DNA from: Chrysopilus asiliformis
Lineage: Eukaryota > Arthropoda > Insecta > Diptera > Rhagionidae
Assembly: GCA_964034945.1 (NCBI GenBank)
Contig: OZ035960.1
Coordinates: 102,168,733 to 102,232,732, forward strand
DNA length: 64,000 nt
Direction: 5' to 3'
Shown: positions 45,233-57,075 of the stretch, one piece after another
Layout: the number at the start of each line of letters is the position of its first letter
How positions within the stretch are numbered: the first letter of the stretch is position 1
Notes under the pieces: model-generated
What the model saw: only the letters and a program-made list of their open reading frames with translations
The model's database searches: none
Told to the model about the DNA's origin: nothing
Translations under genes and position numbers: made by a program

Positions 45233-47690
45233 GAATCAAGGGACAAACAATTTTCCTGCAGGAAGCTATTGTAATTACGCCGTTACACCGGAAGCTATTG
45301 TAATCGACGACTTTTACTCAATTTTTCTGAGTGTGGCAAGGGATTTTTTTTTGTTGATTTTGGATGGGCGAGGAGGGAGGTTTCAGCCCCAAGCTCCCCT
45401 TTCCCTGGTTATGGGCCTAGCGACACAGTCGTCATGAGGGGTTGCAACGAAAAACCTTACAAATGTTGCAACTCATCCAACGTTCACAATTCATGTAAAA
45501 CTGTATAAGCCGAAGAGTTCCACTGTACTGAGAAACTAGAAATATGATTTCAAGATGCACTTGCCCATCATCGAACCAAGAATATATCTATAAAAAATAG
45601 TCTTCCATTTTTCCCGGCAAATTTTATGATTTTCCAAAGCGAGTTCGACTAAACATTTTCCTGTGTTTTATTGTGTATACAAAATTAAATATTTTAGGTT
45701 TGTAATTGCATCTTCAATTACAATGTAGAGGTATTTGAAAATATGATACAAAAAGTCTTATTTAAATTGATTTTATAATTAATAGCCCTATAACCTTCTG
45801 ACGAGATTGTAACAAAATTACGCTAGAAAATCCCGTTTCAGTTACATTAATGGCATTCCAATATCTTTAATTACTTATTGTTAGTTCTTTAAAAAAAAAA
45901 AATTAAAACTCAACCAAAAACGTAGAAAGAGCAATAAATTTTGAACCGAAGACCATAATCATCGTCCGAAACTATAATCGATCACGTCGCATCGTTGAAG
46001 TTGATTTTGATATCGTGAACTTTCATCGCATCGATCAAATAGAGATCACCTGTAACTGGGGAAGCACCTATCGTTTCTATTTTTCATTTAAGGTGATACA
46101 CAATAGACCACATTTTTAAAGAAAACTCTCGCTCGCTCCAAGTCAACCTTTCATACTAGCACGATTGTTTATGGGAGTCGACCAGAGTTTTTTTTTAGAT
46201 GATCATCCATTGATCAATTATCTGTATATTGATCACGTTCAATGATCTTCATTTTTCCATCAACATTTAAAATTAAAAGAAAATCAATTTCCTTATTTGA
46301 TACGTTATTTTCGCTTCATAAAATTCAAAAGGATTTCGTTTTAATATAATCGAGAATCAAGGAAATTGATTGAAAAACAGTATTTTTTTTCGTCATAGTA
46401 CGAGTGGATTCAAAAAAAAATGCTGAATTTCAGTTGCGCGAAATTTAATCACTAAATTGGATAATTCCGAAAAGTCTTGAAAGTGTAACAAACATTTACG
46501 GATTCACGAAAGCCTTGCGAAATTTCTGCATTTAAAAAGCGGTCCAGAGCCATAACATGTTTATCTTTTGCTAAGGTGTTAAATGGTGGCTTCTTTGGTG
46601 GCCTCAACTCTATATACAAGCATATAATTGGCCTGAAAGAAAAAAAAAATGCTTAAATTGCTTCAACCTACTAATTTATGTGTAGTTTCCACTGATTTAT
46701 GAAAAAGCTAAAACTTGGTCGTTAAGTTAAATTATAATCATTAATCTAATACCAAAAGGACTTTATATTAAATTACTGGAATAGATTTTAACTAAAAAAA
46801 ACCTTTCATTCCTCACATAAAATCGTTGGCGATTTATGTATTTTCAAGAAAAATCAAACACTTTTTAAGTAAAACCGTTTTCTTAACGTTTTAATCAGTA
46901 GTAAAATTTTCGTTAACGTTTTAATCATTTTTGATTGTTTCAAAATTTAAAATTTTATTCAACCAAAATAATTACGTTTGAAACACTCTATTTTGTGTTT
47001 AGTTGAAGCGTAACGAAACAACTTTGAATCGATTCACCAGGTGTTTAAAAAAATTATTAAATTTCATCAGATAAAAAGCTATAATTTTCCACTAAACATT
47101 CACGATCATAGAGAGAAAAAAACTCCCATTATTAGCACATTATCACTTGTTTAAAAACTGAAAGATTAAGACAACGATCGTATGTATTTAAACCGTAACC
47201 CTAAGTCTGACTATTTAATAGTTAAATGCAATTCAAGTCCTTAGAAAGTCTGAGATCAATTTAACTGATCTCGGCAACGATTACCTTAATTAAAGATTTT
47301 AATTTAAAGATTGAACTGCGATAGAAAATTTAATTGATTTGTAGCTCAGGTGTCTCTCTCAAATCACAAGGTTTTAATACGTTGGTAGTGGTAGTTTATT
47401 TATTGGTTGTCGTTGAGAGATGAACAGCACTTTATTTAATTTAAATATTTTTAAAGTACTGTGGAAACTCAGTTAGAACGTCGTTTATATCAGCTCCATA
47501 AAATTTTTTTAGAGGAGAAAATTTATAAAAAATCAACAATTTCTGGCCAGGAATTAATTTTTCTTTGTGAGGACTAAATTCTTGACGCACATTTTTTTTA
47601 ATTAGATGAACTAAAAGAATACGATGGATTTCGAGGCTAAAACTTCAGAACAAATATCCGTTACTTTCCGTAACAACTAGGAATAATATC
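45233..47690. other. AT-rich stretch, no recognised gene
   Basis: There is a short duplicated phrase GGAAGCTATTGTAAT near 45260-45305. Otherwise it is single-copy AT-rich DNA without a credible frame. Confidence 0.4.
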
Positions 47691-48247
47691 GGGTCTTTCA
47701 ACAAGGACATAACAATTTTGTATTTAAATAAAACACAGAATAATTGAGATATCGGGCTGAAATTTATTCCAGATGTAGTGGACATGTTACATTTAAGTAT
47801 AAAATTCGATGTCGTTCATATGGCCACCGCGAGCACGTTTGCAGATTGATTCTTTGGAGCCAATTTTCCACCACTCTTTCACACATATCGGCCGGAACGT
47901 TGGCAATTTCGCCTTCGATATTGTTCCCGACCTCCTCTAACGTTGTTGGCTTGTTGGCATAAACCAACGACTTAACATAACCCCATAAAAAGAAATCCAA
48001 CAGCGTTAAATCACATGAGCGAGGTGGCCATTCGACCGGACCATTTCTCGAGATTACACGATTGCGACCACCGACTCAGAATTTCGGTAGTAAGTTTTAA
48101 TAATTTCCAAACGTTGCTCGTTCGTGAACTTCACCATGATAAAAATGTAAACCTTGGCTGACGTTTTAGCATTGCCAGATCATAAAAAAAGTTTTAGGGT
48201 GCGTTTTTATTAAAATACATAATTGTTATGTCCTTATTGAAAGACCT
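47691..48247 (-). mobile_element. Mariner-like element, internally deleted (557 bp)
   Basis: The ends GGGTCTTTCAACAAGGACAT and its mirror, TGTCCTTATTGAAAGACCT, extend over about 30 bp. The interior is what remains of a transposase gene on the minus strand. A clean TA duplication is not seen at the present ends. Confidence 0.8.
47764..48137 (-). pseudogene. Mariner-like transposase, N- and C-terminus joined by deletion
   Basis: On the minus strand the gene starts MVKFTNEQRLEIIKTYYRN, which is the DUF4817-type helix-turn-helix start. Within 30 codons it runs into the C-terminal blocks NGPVEWPPRSCDLT, FLWGYVKSLVYANKPTTLEE and VVENWLQRI. The DNA-binding domain and the first two catalytic positions are deleted. 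It belongs to the same group as 20400-21074 but has different inverted repeats. Confidence 0.85.
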
Positions 48248-48438
48248 TTTACTTTGCGGGTGGGCAAAAGTAGCACATTTTCTCAAAAAAGGTTGTAGAT
48301 GGGTGAAACAGATTTTTTTAAATTATAGAGCAACCAAAATAAAGTTTTTTTTAAAATACTTATTATAAAGGATTCATGAAAAATCTAAATCTTATAATTT
48401 TGCAGAAAAAAATTATGAAATTTACTTTTTAGCGTATT

Positions 48439-49120
48439 CCCAAGTAATCAAAAATGGTCGACGGTTACACAACTTGCACGACGGTTGCACAACTTGAGTT
48501 GCAAAATATCTGGGGTCACGAATTGGTTGCTGCAATGTCACAACAACGTTGCTGCAACCGTTTTTGTCCAGATTTACTGTGACTGTAGTTAGAAAGTACC
48601 GTTTCTGCAAAATCCTTTTTTGACTAAGTTTGATCGCGTAAGGAGGGGGGGCGGGGGTGCAGATCAAGTGTGACGTCAATGTAAACTTTATTCCAAGCTT
48701 ACATGAGAAAACACTGTAATGCTGCGTTTACACGAATGACAAATTTGTCATTCTTTTCTCATAAATTGTCATCATCGTGTAAATAGTATCATTTTTGTCA
48801 TTATTTCTGTCAGAAAAATGACAATTTCTCATAAAAGAATGAACTTGTCCATTCTTTTATGACAGATTGTCATTATCTGTCATTCGTGTAAACATTCGTG
48901 TATGATTTCCTTGGTCCGAAGTTGACCATTTAAAATTCGATTACCACTATTTGTAAGTGAATTATAAACGAGCACGATAAAAACAACAAAATACAACAAC
49001 AACTGTCCGACCGGTCACAAACTAACCGTTTTGAAACGGTTTTACCTTTGTTACATATAAAAAAAAAGTATTAAAATCACTTCAAAAACCGAAATCGTAA
49101 CGGAAACCCGCACGTGCCCG
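48439..49120. mobile_element. Long CCCAAG-family element, reverse copy
   Basis: It begins CCCAAGTAATCAAAAATGG and aligns in reverse with 34373-35157, sharing GACGTCAATG/CATTGACGTC and GGTCCGAAGTTGACC-like blocks. A hairpin MITE is inserted at 48720-48900. The right boundary is uncertain. Confidence 0.5.
48720..48900. mobile_element. Shorter relative of the hairpin element
   Basis: It starts TGCTGCGTTTACACGAATGA and contains the same CATAAAAGAATGAACTTGTC block as the 386-bp hairpin. Its right end TGTCATTCGTGTAAAC mirrors the left. It has lost the outermost bases on the right. Confidence 0.75.
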
Positions 49121-49159
49121 GGAAATATACCCATCGAGTCAGTTCGATGAGTCTGCAAC

Positions 49160-49440
49160 ATGTCTGTATGTGTGTGTGTCCGTGTGTTCGTTCGTACGTA
49201 TGTATGTAATGGAAATTGTAAGATGAACCTCTACCAGTAAAGCTCTTTCTATTTTGACGTGGTTTTTTGAATTCGAAAGCTGTTATCGTCTCATGTTGAA
49301 CCGTTTTCGAGATAATAGCAAAAATATTTTCAATTTGTATGGGTGAGGGATCAAAAGGAGTGGGGGGGTCCGATTGGATTTTGATGTATGACAGGGTTAT
49401 GTAAAATCATATTCTAAACAAATTTTGAAACCTTACAAAT
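49160..49440 (-). repeat. Family C repeat, diverged
   Basis: In reverse orientation it has AGTGGTCCGATTGGATTTTG-like, ACATAACCCTGTCATACATC-like and CGAAAACGG-type phrases of the family subunit. The head is replaced by TGTATG/GTGTGT-rich sequence. Confidence 0.55.
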
Positions 49441-50881
49441 GTTGTAATCCACCCATTCTTCGCAATCCACGAAAAATTGTAGCTGCGAATAGCGGGGAAG
49501 AAAACTGTTACGAAACCTTGAAATTGAGATTTCAAGGCCAGAAAAAAACCTTATAAATGCTTAGCAAACTGGGCCGAGTGAATAAAATCTAGCAAATGTG
49601 TTGACTAGGAATTTATCAAGTTTTAGTACAAAATTTTATTGCGATTTTTTTCAGTGTAAAAAGGGTTACAATATTTTCCACTTCATACTCCATTCAAACG
49701 ACTTGTAATGTTCAGAAAAACACTCATTTATCAAAAATGTGATTTCTCTATTAAGAATAGCTGTAATTTGAAAATGACTTCATTTTACGATTGATTAAAT
49801 TGCTTTAAGCGTTGTCACCATTTATGTATGCGATATTGACAAGAAAAATTGCAATAAAGTATATCTAGGTTTATTTTTTTTTTCTTTTGACACCAACAGC
49901 AATTTCGCCACCCACTTTTACCAATTATAACGGAATACAAGTAATACTCGTACTTTTTGACCAAAGTGTTTATTTTTTTTTCAAATACTTTTAACTATAC
50001 TTAAATGTCTTTTAGATCTTAAAAGTTCGTATATGCCGGTAAGTTGTATAAACAATATCACGTTCAACACTCTTAAAAGAAAAATGAAATAAAAATCTTG
50101 TTGAAGTACATGATGCTATAAATCAGTCGGAATGGCCAATTAAAAATTCTTATTTATATAATTTAACTTCACTAAAAAAATACACACATATAAACCTCAC
50201 TTGAGAGTCAAACAGGACGGAGCGATATTGTTTCGATCATATATGAATTTGTTAGTACGTGTAGTAATCAAATAAAGGCATCATGCTGTAAATTACGGGC
50301 AAGACAGAAATGCTGATACTGGACAGTTGTGGATTTTGAGATATGGATAAATTTATATTCACACAGATTTATTTTTTTCTGTGGAGTTTTTGATCATTTC
50401 TTGAGGGTAGGATATTAAACAAATTGAATTTTACGATAAAATTTGAGAAATAATGACTAAATATCGATTTGATTGGAAAAATTGTAAATACGAAAAGTTT
50501 TCGGCCTGGCAAATAATTTTTTGACAGGCTAATTTCATCTGTCCACTTACTTATATTGTGCTCACAGTGGGTTCAACTTTTAAGCCTTTTTGAAAAACAT
50601 GATAAAAACAAAAATTATGTAAAAAAATGTGAAAAATCGAGGTAAAAAATGCTAGACTTCACATGCTTTCAAAAGATCTATTTGGAAAACCGTTCAACCG
50701 ATTAGACTGAAATTTTGACCCATGGTTTCACTAAAAAGAGGTCCAGGGAAAAATTCGTCACAAATTCCTCTAAAAACAGGTCCAGGGAAAAATTCGTCAT
50801 AACTCCCGATATTTTTCACCCCATTAGGGAAGTGTCCGTCATTAGGGAAGTGTCCGTAGATATGCTCCTTTATTGATCCTT
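49441..50881. other. AT-rich stretch with small direct repeats
   Basis: Direct repeats AGGTCCAGGGAAAAATTCGT and TTAGGGAAGTGTCCGT occur twice each at about 50740-50860. No gene is supported. Confidence 0.45.
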
Positions 50882-51153
50882 GCCAAATAATTTTTGACTT
50901 ATTAGGTACTAAAACTATTTTATAATCGGCAGTCCGAAAAACAACCAAAATAGTTAATTTCAATTACAAAAACAGTCAAAATATTTATACTTAATTTCAA
51001 TTACGAAAATATTCAATTCAACCACAAAATAGTAAATTTTACTACCCAGTAGTTAAATTTATTTAAAAATAATCGAGTTGGAGTAATTGAAATTAACTAT
51101 TTTAGTTGTATTTCTGATTCCCCACTATAAAAAAGTTCAATTTACTATTTTCT
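50882..51153. mobile_element. AGAGAA/TTCTCT inverted-repeat element, third copy
   Basis: ACTATTTTATAATCGGCAGT on the left mirrors a degraded ACTGCC-like arm on the right, and the same ACAAAATAGTAAATTTTACT centre as the copy at 8655 is present. This shared centre shows where the Helitron entered the first copy. Confidence 0.65.
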
Positions 51154-51443
51154 CTGTGCGTGTATCATAAATCGAAATTTTAAGCGAATTTAATGAAAAA
51201 GACGTGATTCAATATACGTAAGAAGCTCCCAACCTGGCAACCTTGACTGTAATTTGCCTGCAATCGCAAAGAGTGTGTGGCTTTTTTATTGACGCAGTTA
51301 AAAATTATGGCTAAATTCTAACATTCAAAGTAAAGATTCTTTTTTGTGAAATTACACTTTGTATGTAAATTTCAAGTATAAAATGTGTAATCGTAAAAGG
51401 AATGTGAAAATTACAAATTATTTTCCGTAATTTTTTGCAAGTA

Positions 51444-52073
51444 CCAGGAAGACCGAGCCATGCTCGGCGACCTCAAAATTCTACTTTTGCTGATTTTTGT
51501 GACAAAACTAAATTCACATTATCTTTACAGAGCTTTTCCAGAGTTTTAAATTCCCGACCGAGAAAGCTAGAACTAAAACTAACGCGCGATAACAAAATTT
51601 CATAGAAATCGGTTGAGTGGTTATTGAGTAATCGCTGTCTCCGATTCTTGAAACGTTGTTTTGAGACACCAGGTGAGGGTTATCGAGGGGAGGGCAAAAT
51701 CTGGTTTGTAGTGGAAAAATCGAAAGCCCTTAGCCCCCTTAGTAATACTGTAAAGTTTCATTAAGATCGGACCACCCAATTCGAAGATACCAGGCGAGGG
51801 GTATCGAGGGGAGGGAAAAGTCAAGTTTGTATTGGACAAATCGAAAGCTCTTAGCCCCCTTAGTAATACTGTAAAGTTTCATTAAGATCGGACCATCCAA
51901 TTCGAAGATACCAGGCGAGGGGTATCGAGCGGAATTTTCTCAGAGGTGAGACCTATCTAGATCGATTCCTTGTCCCGAAAATCCTTAACCCGCAAGATTC
52001 GTAAAAATCGTTAGGCGGGTTTTTGAGATCGTTTGTTCAGACAGACAGACATTCCTCGTATTATATTATAGGA
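51444..52073 (-). mobile_element. Helitron of a second family (630 bp)
   Basis: On the minus strand it starts TCCTATAATATAATACGAGG after a host A. It ends with the hairpin CCGAGCATGGCTCGG, five bases, then CTGG before a host T. Both termini and the hairpin meet the Helitron rule. The interior carries about two and a half units of a 121-bp tandem repeat, seen from ACCAGG at 51668, 51789 and 51910. No RepHel coding sequence is present. Confidence 0.85.
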
Positions 52074-52389
52074 TTATACAAAAATAAACTTTTGTTGTAA
52101 AATTACAGAACTTTTGTGTAAAATTCAGTGCTTCATTGTAATTTTACAACCCTGATAATACTAAAGTTGAAGAAGTAGAAGGGATGAATCATTCAACACT
52201 GTGAACTTGAACGAGCTGGACACGAATAAAGAATTTTTTTTTCATTGTTTCGTTAGTTTTCTTTTATTTTGGTTTCTAAGTTTTAGAAAATAATAAAGTA
52301 CGGATACATTTCGGTTAGTTTCCTTGTTCGGAAACAAATGTATACAGTGAAAACTCCTTGTTCGGACACCTCCCATAGGTGGAAAGTTC

Positions 52390-52614
52390 ACGGAGAGAAA
52401 TTCAAATAGGAATATATGAGACAGTAGACTCTACTGCAATGATTCCCTAAAAATAGGGAATTATTACTATAATTTTGGGAACATTTCCTATTTTTCGACT
52501 TGAATTCCCTTTTCTTTGGGAGTCACTATCAAAAAATGTCACTGTCTCGTATATTCTTTGAAGGAATCTGTCCTATTATTTTTTGAAGGAATCTGTCCTA
52601 TTATTTCTCTCCGT
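52390..52614. mobile_element. 225-bp MITE with GTTC duplication
   Basis: The ends ACGGAGAGAAAT and ATTTCTCTCCGT are perfect inverted repeats. GTTC lies on both sides (52386-52389 and 52615-52618), a 4-bp duplication. AGGAATCTGTCCTATTATT is duplicated near the right end. Confidence 0.8.
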
Positions 52615-52857
52615 GTTCCCTTAAACGGACCCATTTCTGATAAACGCACACGTGTTCTGATAAATGCTTGGGGTTTGCAAAGAAATTTCTACACTAAAAT
52701 CAAACGTTTTGTTTATTCTAGTATGGAAATGTTAGGTTAGGTTGGAGTGTCTGCCAAAAAGGCACACTTAGGCCAGAAATGACCCATTGCGATACCACGA
52801 CAAAAAAAAACCATGAAATATTTTACATTAGTAATGTTGTAAAATAACCAGACTGAT

Positions 52858-53220
52858 TGTGATTTTACAAGACTGGGGGGTAACTTTACATTAACTGAAA
52901 TTGTGATTTTACAAGACTGGGAGGTAAATTTACATGAACTGAATTTGTGATTTTACAAGACTGTGAGGTAAATTTACATTAACTGAAATTGTGATTTTAC
53001 AAGACTGGGAGGTAAATTTACATTAACTGAAATTGTGATTTCACAAGACTGGGAGGTAAACTTACATGAACTGAATTTGTGATTTTACAAGACTGTGAGG
53101 TAAATTTACATTAACTGAAATTGTGATTTTACAAGACTGGGAGGTAAATTTACATTAACTGAAATTGTGATTTTACAAGACTGGGAGGTAAATTTACATT
53201 AACTGAAATTGTGATTTTAC
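52858..53220. repeat. 44-bp minisatellite with three-unit higher order
   Basis: About eight units of 44 bp carry GTGATTTTACAAGACTGGGA then GGTAAATTTACATTAACTG. Units 2-3-4 and 5-6-7 share the same series of variants (GAACTGAATTT, then GACTGTGAGG, then the standard form), giving a 132-bp higher-order unit. Confidence 0.88.
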
Positions 53221-53355
53221 AGCACTATTTTGCGATATTACATGACAAATGTGTAATTTCGTTTTACCTTTCAAATTGTAATTTTACCCGTGATTTGTAA
53301 ATTTACATGCGTGATGTATTTTCACAGCATTCAAAGTTGGCACAAATATTGAATA

Positions 53356-53840
53356 CTAGCTTGCATACCCGTCGTTGCCGGATTAAGTTTTTTCAATTTT
53401 TTTTTGATGGTCTATGTTGAATCTAAACTTCAGGCCAATCGGCTCGGTAGTTTCCCCGCGAAAGGGTAACATAGAGGAAGAGCTAAGTTTCGAGATCACT
53501 TTACCCCCTCCCTTTACTCCCCCACCTCTCGGGCTACTTTTTAGTGGGTCTATGTTGGGGCTGGACTCCCGACGAACATCCATGCCAAATTTCAGGCCAA
53601 TCGGTTCAGTAGTTTCCCCGCGAAAGAGTAACATAGCGCAAAAACTAAGTTTCGAAATCACTTTACACCCTCCCCTTACTCCCCCCCACACCCCTCTCGC
53701 GCTACTTTTTTGTATGCCTATGTTGGAACCAGAACTACCACAGACACTCATGCCAAATTTCAAGTCAATCGGTTCAGCCGTTTTTGCGTGAAAGAGGGAC
53801 AGACAGCCAGACACCAACTCATTTTTATATATTAGTATGA
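53356..53840 (-). mobile_element. Non-autonomous Helitron, full-length (485 bp)
   Basis: Minus-strand copy starting TCATACTAATATATAAAAAT after a host A and ending at CTAG before a host T. Its 3' hairpin reads CCGGCAACGACGGG. Length is exactly that of 8771-9255. It carries the same two-module interior (GCTGAACCGATTGACTTGAA, then ACTGAACCGATTGGCCTGAA). Confidence 0.9.
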
Positions 53841-55950
53841 TTGTAATTATTTTTCAATGTATAGATACAGATTTGCATCCTTAAAGTTTACCCCCAATTA
53901 CCGTTTCAATATTCCAAAAAAATGTTTGTTAAAAACAATTACCAATTAGCATATAATAACTCTTTCAACTGTTGGAATCCAAATATTTTTGCACAGTAAA
54001 ATTATTTCCTTATCGCGTATTCAAAAGCTGTAGTGCATTGATTTAAAAGCGAAAAAAAATAGTAAAATCTACATGAATAAAAATATATTTGCATATTTTC
54101 TGATCTCCATACATCATGCAAATGAAAATTCAGCTCATAAAATTGTTTTTGTTACGCTGGTGGTGTATTTTGTAATAAAAAAAACCCAAGATCTTTTTCG
54201 AAGCTAGATACAGAATTTAATAGATAGGTTGCAGGTAGTAACCATCGGTAATATAAATGCAATGCACTGATAGAATTGTACAACATAATAGATCATTTTC
54301 CAAATCTCATTTATGTCTTTTTACTTCACTCAAATACAATCTGATACTTTTGTACGAGTGCCTTTAATTCAATTCGATGGTAATTATTTACTGAACCATA
54401 ACAATTATTTTAATTCCTCTGGAAATCTATTGCAGGTTCGTTGCTTTCGAATCGGTTTTTTTTTGTTTTCTTCATCGATCTTTGATTTGCGATCTATAAT
54501 AAGCTTTCAAAATGAAGAATCGTTGTTTTTGTAATGATAAATTTAAGTAGGTTTTAAATGAGTCATTGTTCATTAAATTAAGATCATATTTTAAGCGTTT
54601 TAAAAGTTTAATCAAATCGAATTGTATTTCAAAATTCAAATTGGAATTTCTAAAAACATTGCAATTGCACTTTTTTTCCAAAGACATCCGTTAGGGTATT
54701 CGATGATCGTCTCTTTATAGCTTTCGTAGCTTTCCTTATTTTGCAGTTTTACGAACATTGTAAAACGGATTTCAGTCCACATGAAATATCTTAATAAAAA
54801 TTCCATTTACGAGGCCCATAACTTATGGTACGAAGAGCCCCAATAAATCACTTGCCAGTTGAAGCGTTTTTAATTCTTTCTCAACAAAAAACATCAGGGA
54901 TTTTGCTTAATTTCATGTTTTTATTTCTGTTCTGTTGCCACAACAGTGAGCAAATTAATAACTGAATAGTCTCATAATCATAAATTTACCAGCACCATTC
55001 AGGTTGTCACTTGGATATTATGGACACTGGGGACCAAAGAAATCTTTTTCGCTGCAATTTAAGTGATATTCGGATATCAAGGCCTCACCAACTGAAGGAT
55101 TTGTGTACATAATTTTTACCGTAAAAAAGCCGTTGAAGTAAGACAAAAATTAAAACTCAACACCATATATTTTAAGTAAAATAAGTTGCCCCCTATATTT
55201 GGGAATTATGTGCTGATCACAATATTTAGATTGATTTAAGGAAATATTCTTTGTGTAACTTTTTCGTAGAAATAATTCGAATATAATGAGCGTTTCGAGA
55301 TATAATGGATACCGGCTATAACGAATATTTGATTGTTATGTCCGGTTGGTAGTTAGAACCGAAAGAAAAATATCTTAGGAAGTGTCCCTAAAATCCGTCA
55401 CACATTTTGGCTGGGGGGAAGGGACGGGGGAGGGTTAAGGTTTGATTTCGATTTCTGTGGTATTGGTATATTTTTTGCTTTACACTTCCACTTTTCTGGT
55501 TCACTTACTTACACAAATAGGATAAAACTTCCATTTTATTTTGCTTCCAACCACATCCTCCATTACACCCAATTACGTGATAAAACTTCCATTACATCCA
55601 ATCTAAAGTATATATACTAACCATGAAATAATTTTAGTTGTGCGAATTATATCACGAAGGCAATTTAAATCACCAATTTTATGAAATTTCTCATTGGATT
55701 TAGGATGAGCTTCTAAAAACCATATTTATTCTTGCATAAAAAAATTTTCAATGAAAAAAAATTATAGGATTTATGAAATCGTCTTAAAAATTATGGAATA
55801 CTTTTTCTTAAAATGAATGAATTTTTCAATTTTTCTTAGTTTTAACACTCTAACTGCCACATCAGTCAAATAGACCTGACACCTAACTGTACACAACGGC
55901 CACAATGAAAATTATTAAAGTGTAAATATAAATAACTTAAAAACTTTTAG
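53841..55950. other. AT-rich stretch, no recognised gene
   Basis: Frames are short and AT-driven. A phrase CCTAAAATCCGTCACACATT near 55386 resembles one end of the TAAAATRCGTCA-type element. No other feature is supported. Confidence 0.4.
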
Positions 55951-55956
55951 GAAAAA

Positions 55957-56292
55957 ACGTTATCCTTACGAATTTTGAAATTCCAACACCAGATTCGTGA
56001 TAAGCAACTCTGAAAACCTCCCAAAGACAGTTTTTGCGAGAAATATTGGAAAAAGGACATTTCTGTTATCCTTACAGGACCTTCCGTTTCGACTTTTTGA
56101 GTTAAAAGCTGCGTCGAAGTCCAAAGACAGAGACGCGTCGGAATACATGATTGGTGCCCAGCTCCTGGCAACGCAGATCATTTTGCAAAAAACTGCGTAA
56201 AAATCGGTCCAGTAGTTTTTGAGTTTTGTAATCTCAAACAGATAGACAGACAGACAGACAGACAGACAAACACCCATTTTTATATATTAAGA
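55957..56292 (-). mobile_element. Helitron-like fragment, third family
   Basis: On the minus strand the 5' end is TCTTAATATATAAAAATGGG after a host A, followed by a GTCTGTCTGTCTG run and the phrase CTCAAAAACTACTGGACCGA. The distal part shares AATTTTGAAATTCCAACACC-like blocks with about 39930-40110. No CTRR end or hairpin was found. Confidence 0.6.
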
Positions 56293-56879
56293 TTAAAAAC
56301 CTTAAAACAAATGAAGCTGTTTGGTAAAATGTGAAAAGTCCGATACGGGAAAAAAGTGACTGAAGTTATAAAAAGAAAGAATAGTAAAGAACTGGTAGGA
56401 CAGAGTGGACACCAGCATACTCCGTTCTGATGAAAGCTTCTTGATCTCCTAGCTTGAAACAGGTTCTCATAAGATTCTAGTTTTCTTGAGTTGAAATTGA
56501 TCTTCTTGGTGCGAACGTACACGCTTCTTCTCGTCGCGGCGACTTTTAGTCCTCAAAATGCCTTTCCGACGTACACGCTTCTTCACTTTTTAGTAGGAAA
56601 ACCTTGTGTACAACAAGCAATCGCTCATGTGTGTGTGGTTCTCATATATGTGTTGTATTTCCAACTCATTCCCTACTAGCTAGCACCAAGGCAACATCAA
56701 TTGCCAAAATAGAAACTGCCAACAATAGAAGAATAAATGAAACTACCTGCAATTGGTATTTCACTATTTGCATTTAATTTTTGTTTATTCGGGATATGTT
56801 GACGAATCGGTTGCTAAGCACCGACTGACTCAATGAAATTACGCACACATGCATGCTGACGTGCTACCCCATAGCAAGC

Positions 56880-57075
56880 CCGGGGTAAGCACTTTTTCAA
56901 ATTCAAATTTGTGTTGGTGACCATGGCACTGTGTGTGTTATGTACATCGCCGCTGCCGCATGAAAAAATTAAAACAAAACAAAACGCACTGTTTTGACAG
57001 TGCAATAAAAAATAGTTAAGTGCGAACGCGTTTTGTATCGCATATAAACGATAAAAATTCAACATCGATAACGAG
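56880..57075 (+). promoter_or_regulatory. Possible promoter and 5' exon
   Basis: A GC-richer, CpG-containing block runs into ATCGATAACGAG/GTAAGT, a perfect 5' splice donor at about 57074. No ATG frame precedes it that would be conserved-looking, so it would be a non-coding first exon on the plus strand. The call rests on the donor and base composition only. Confidence 0.25.
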
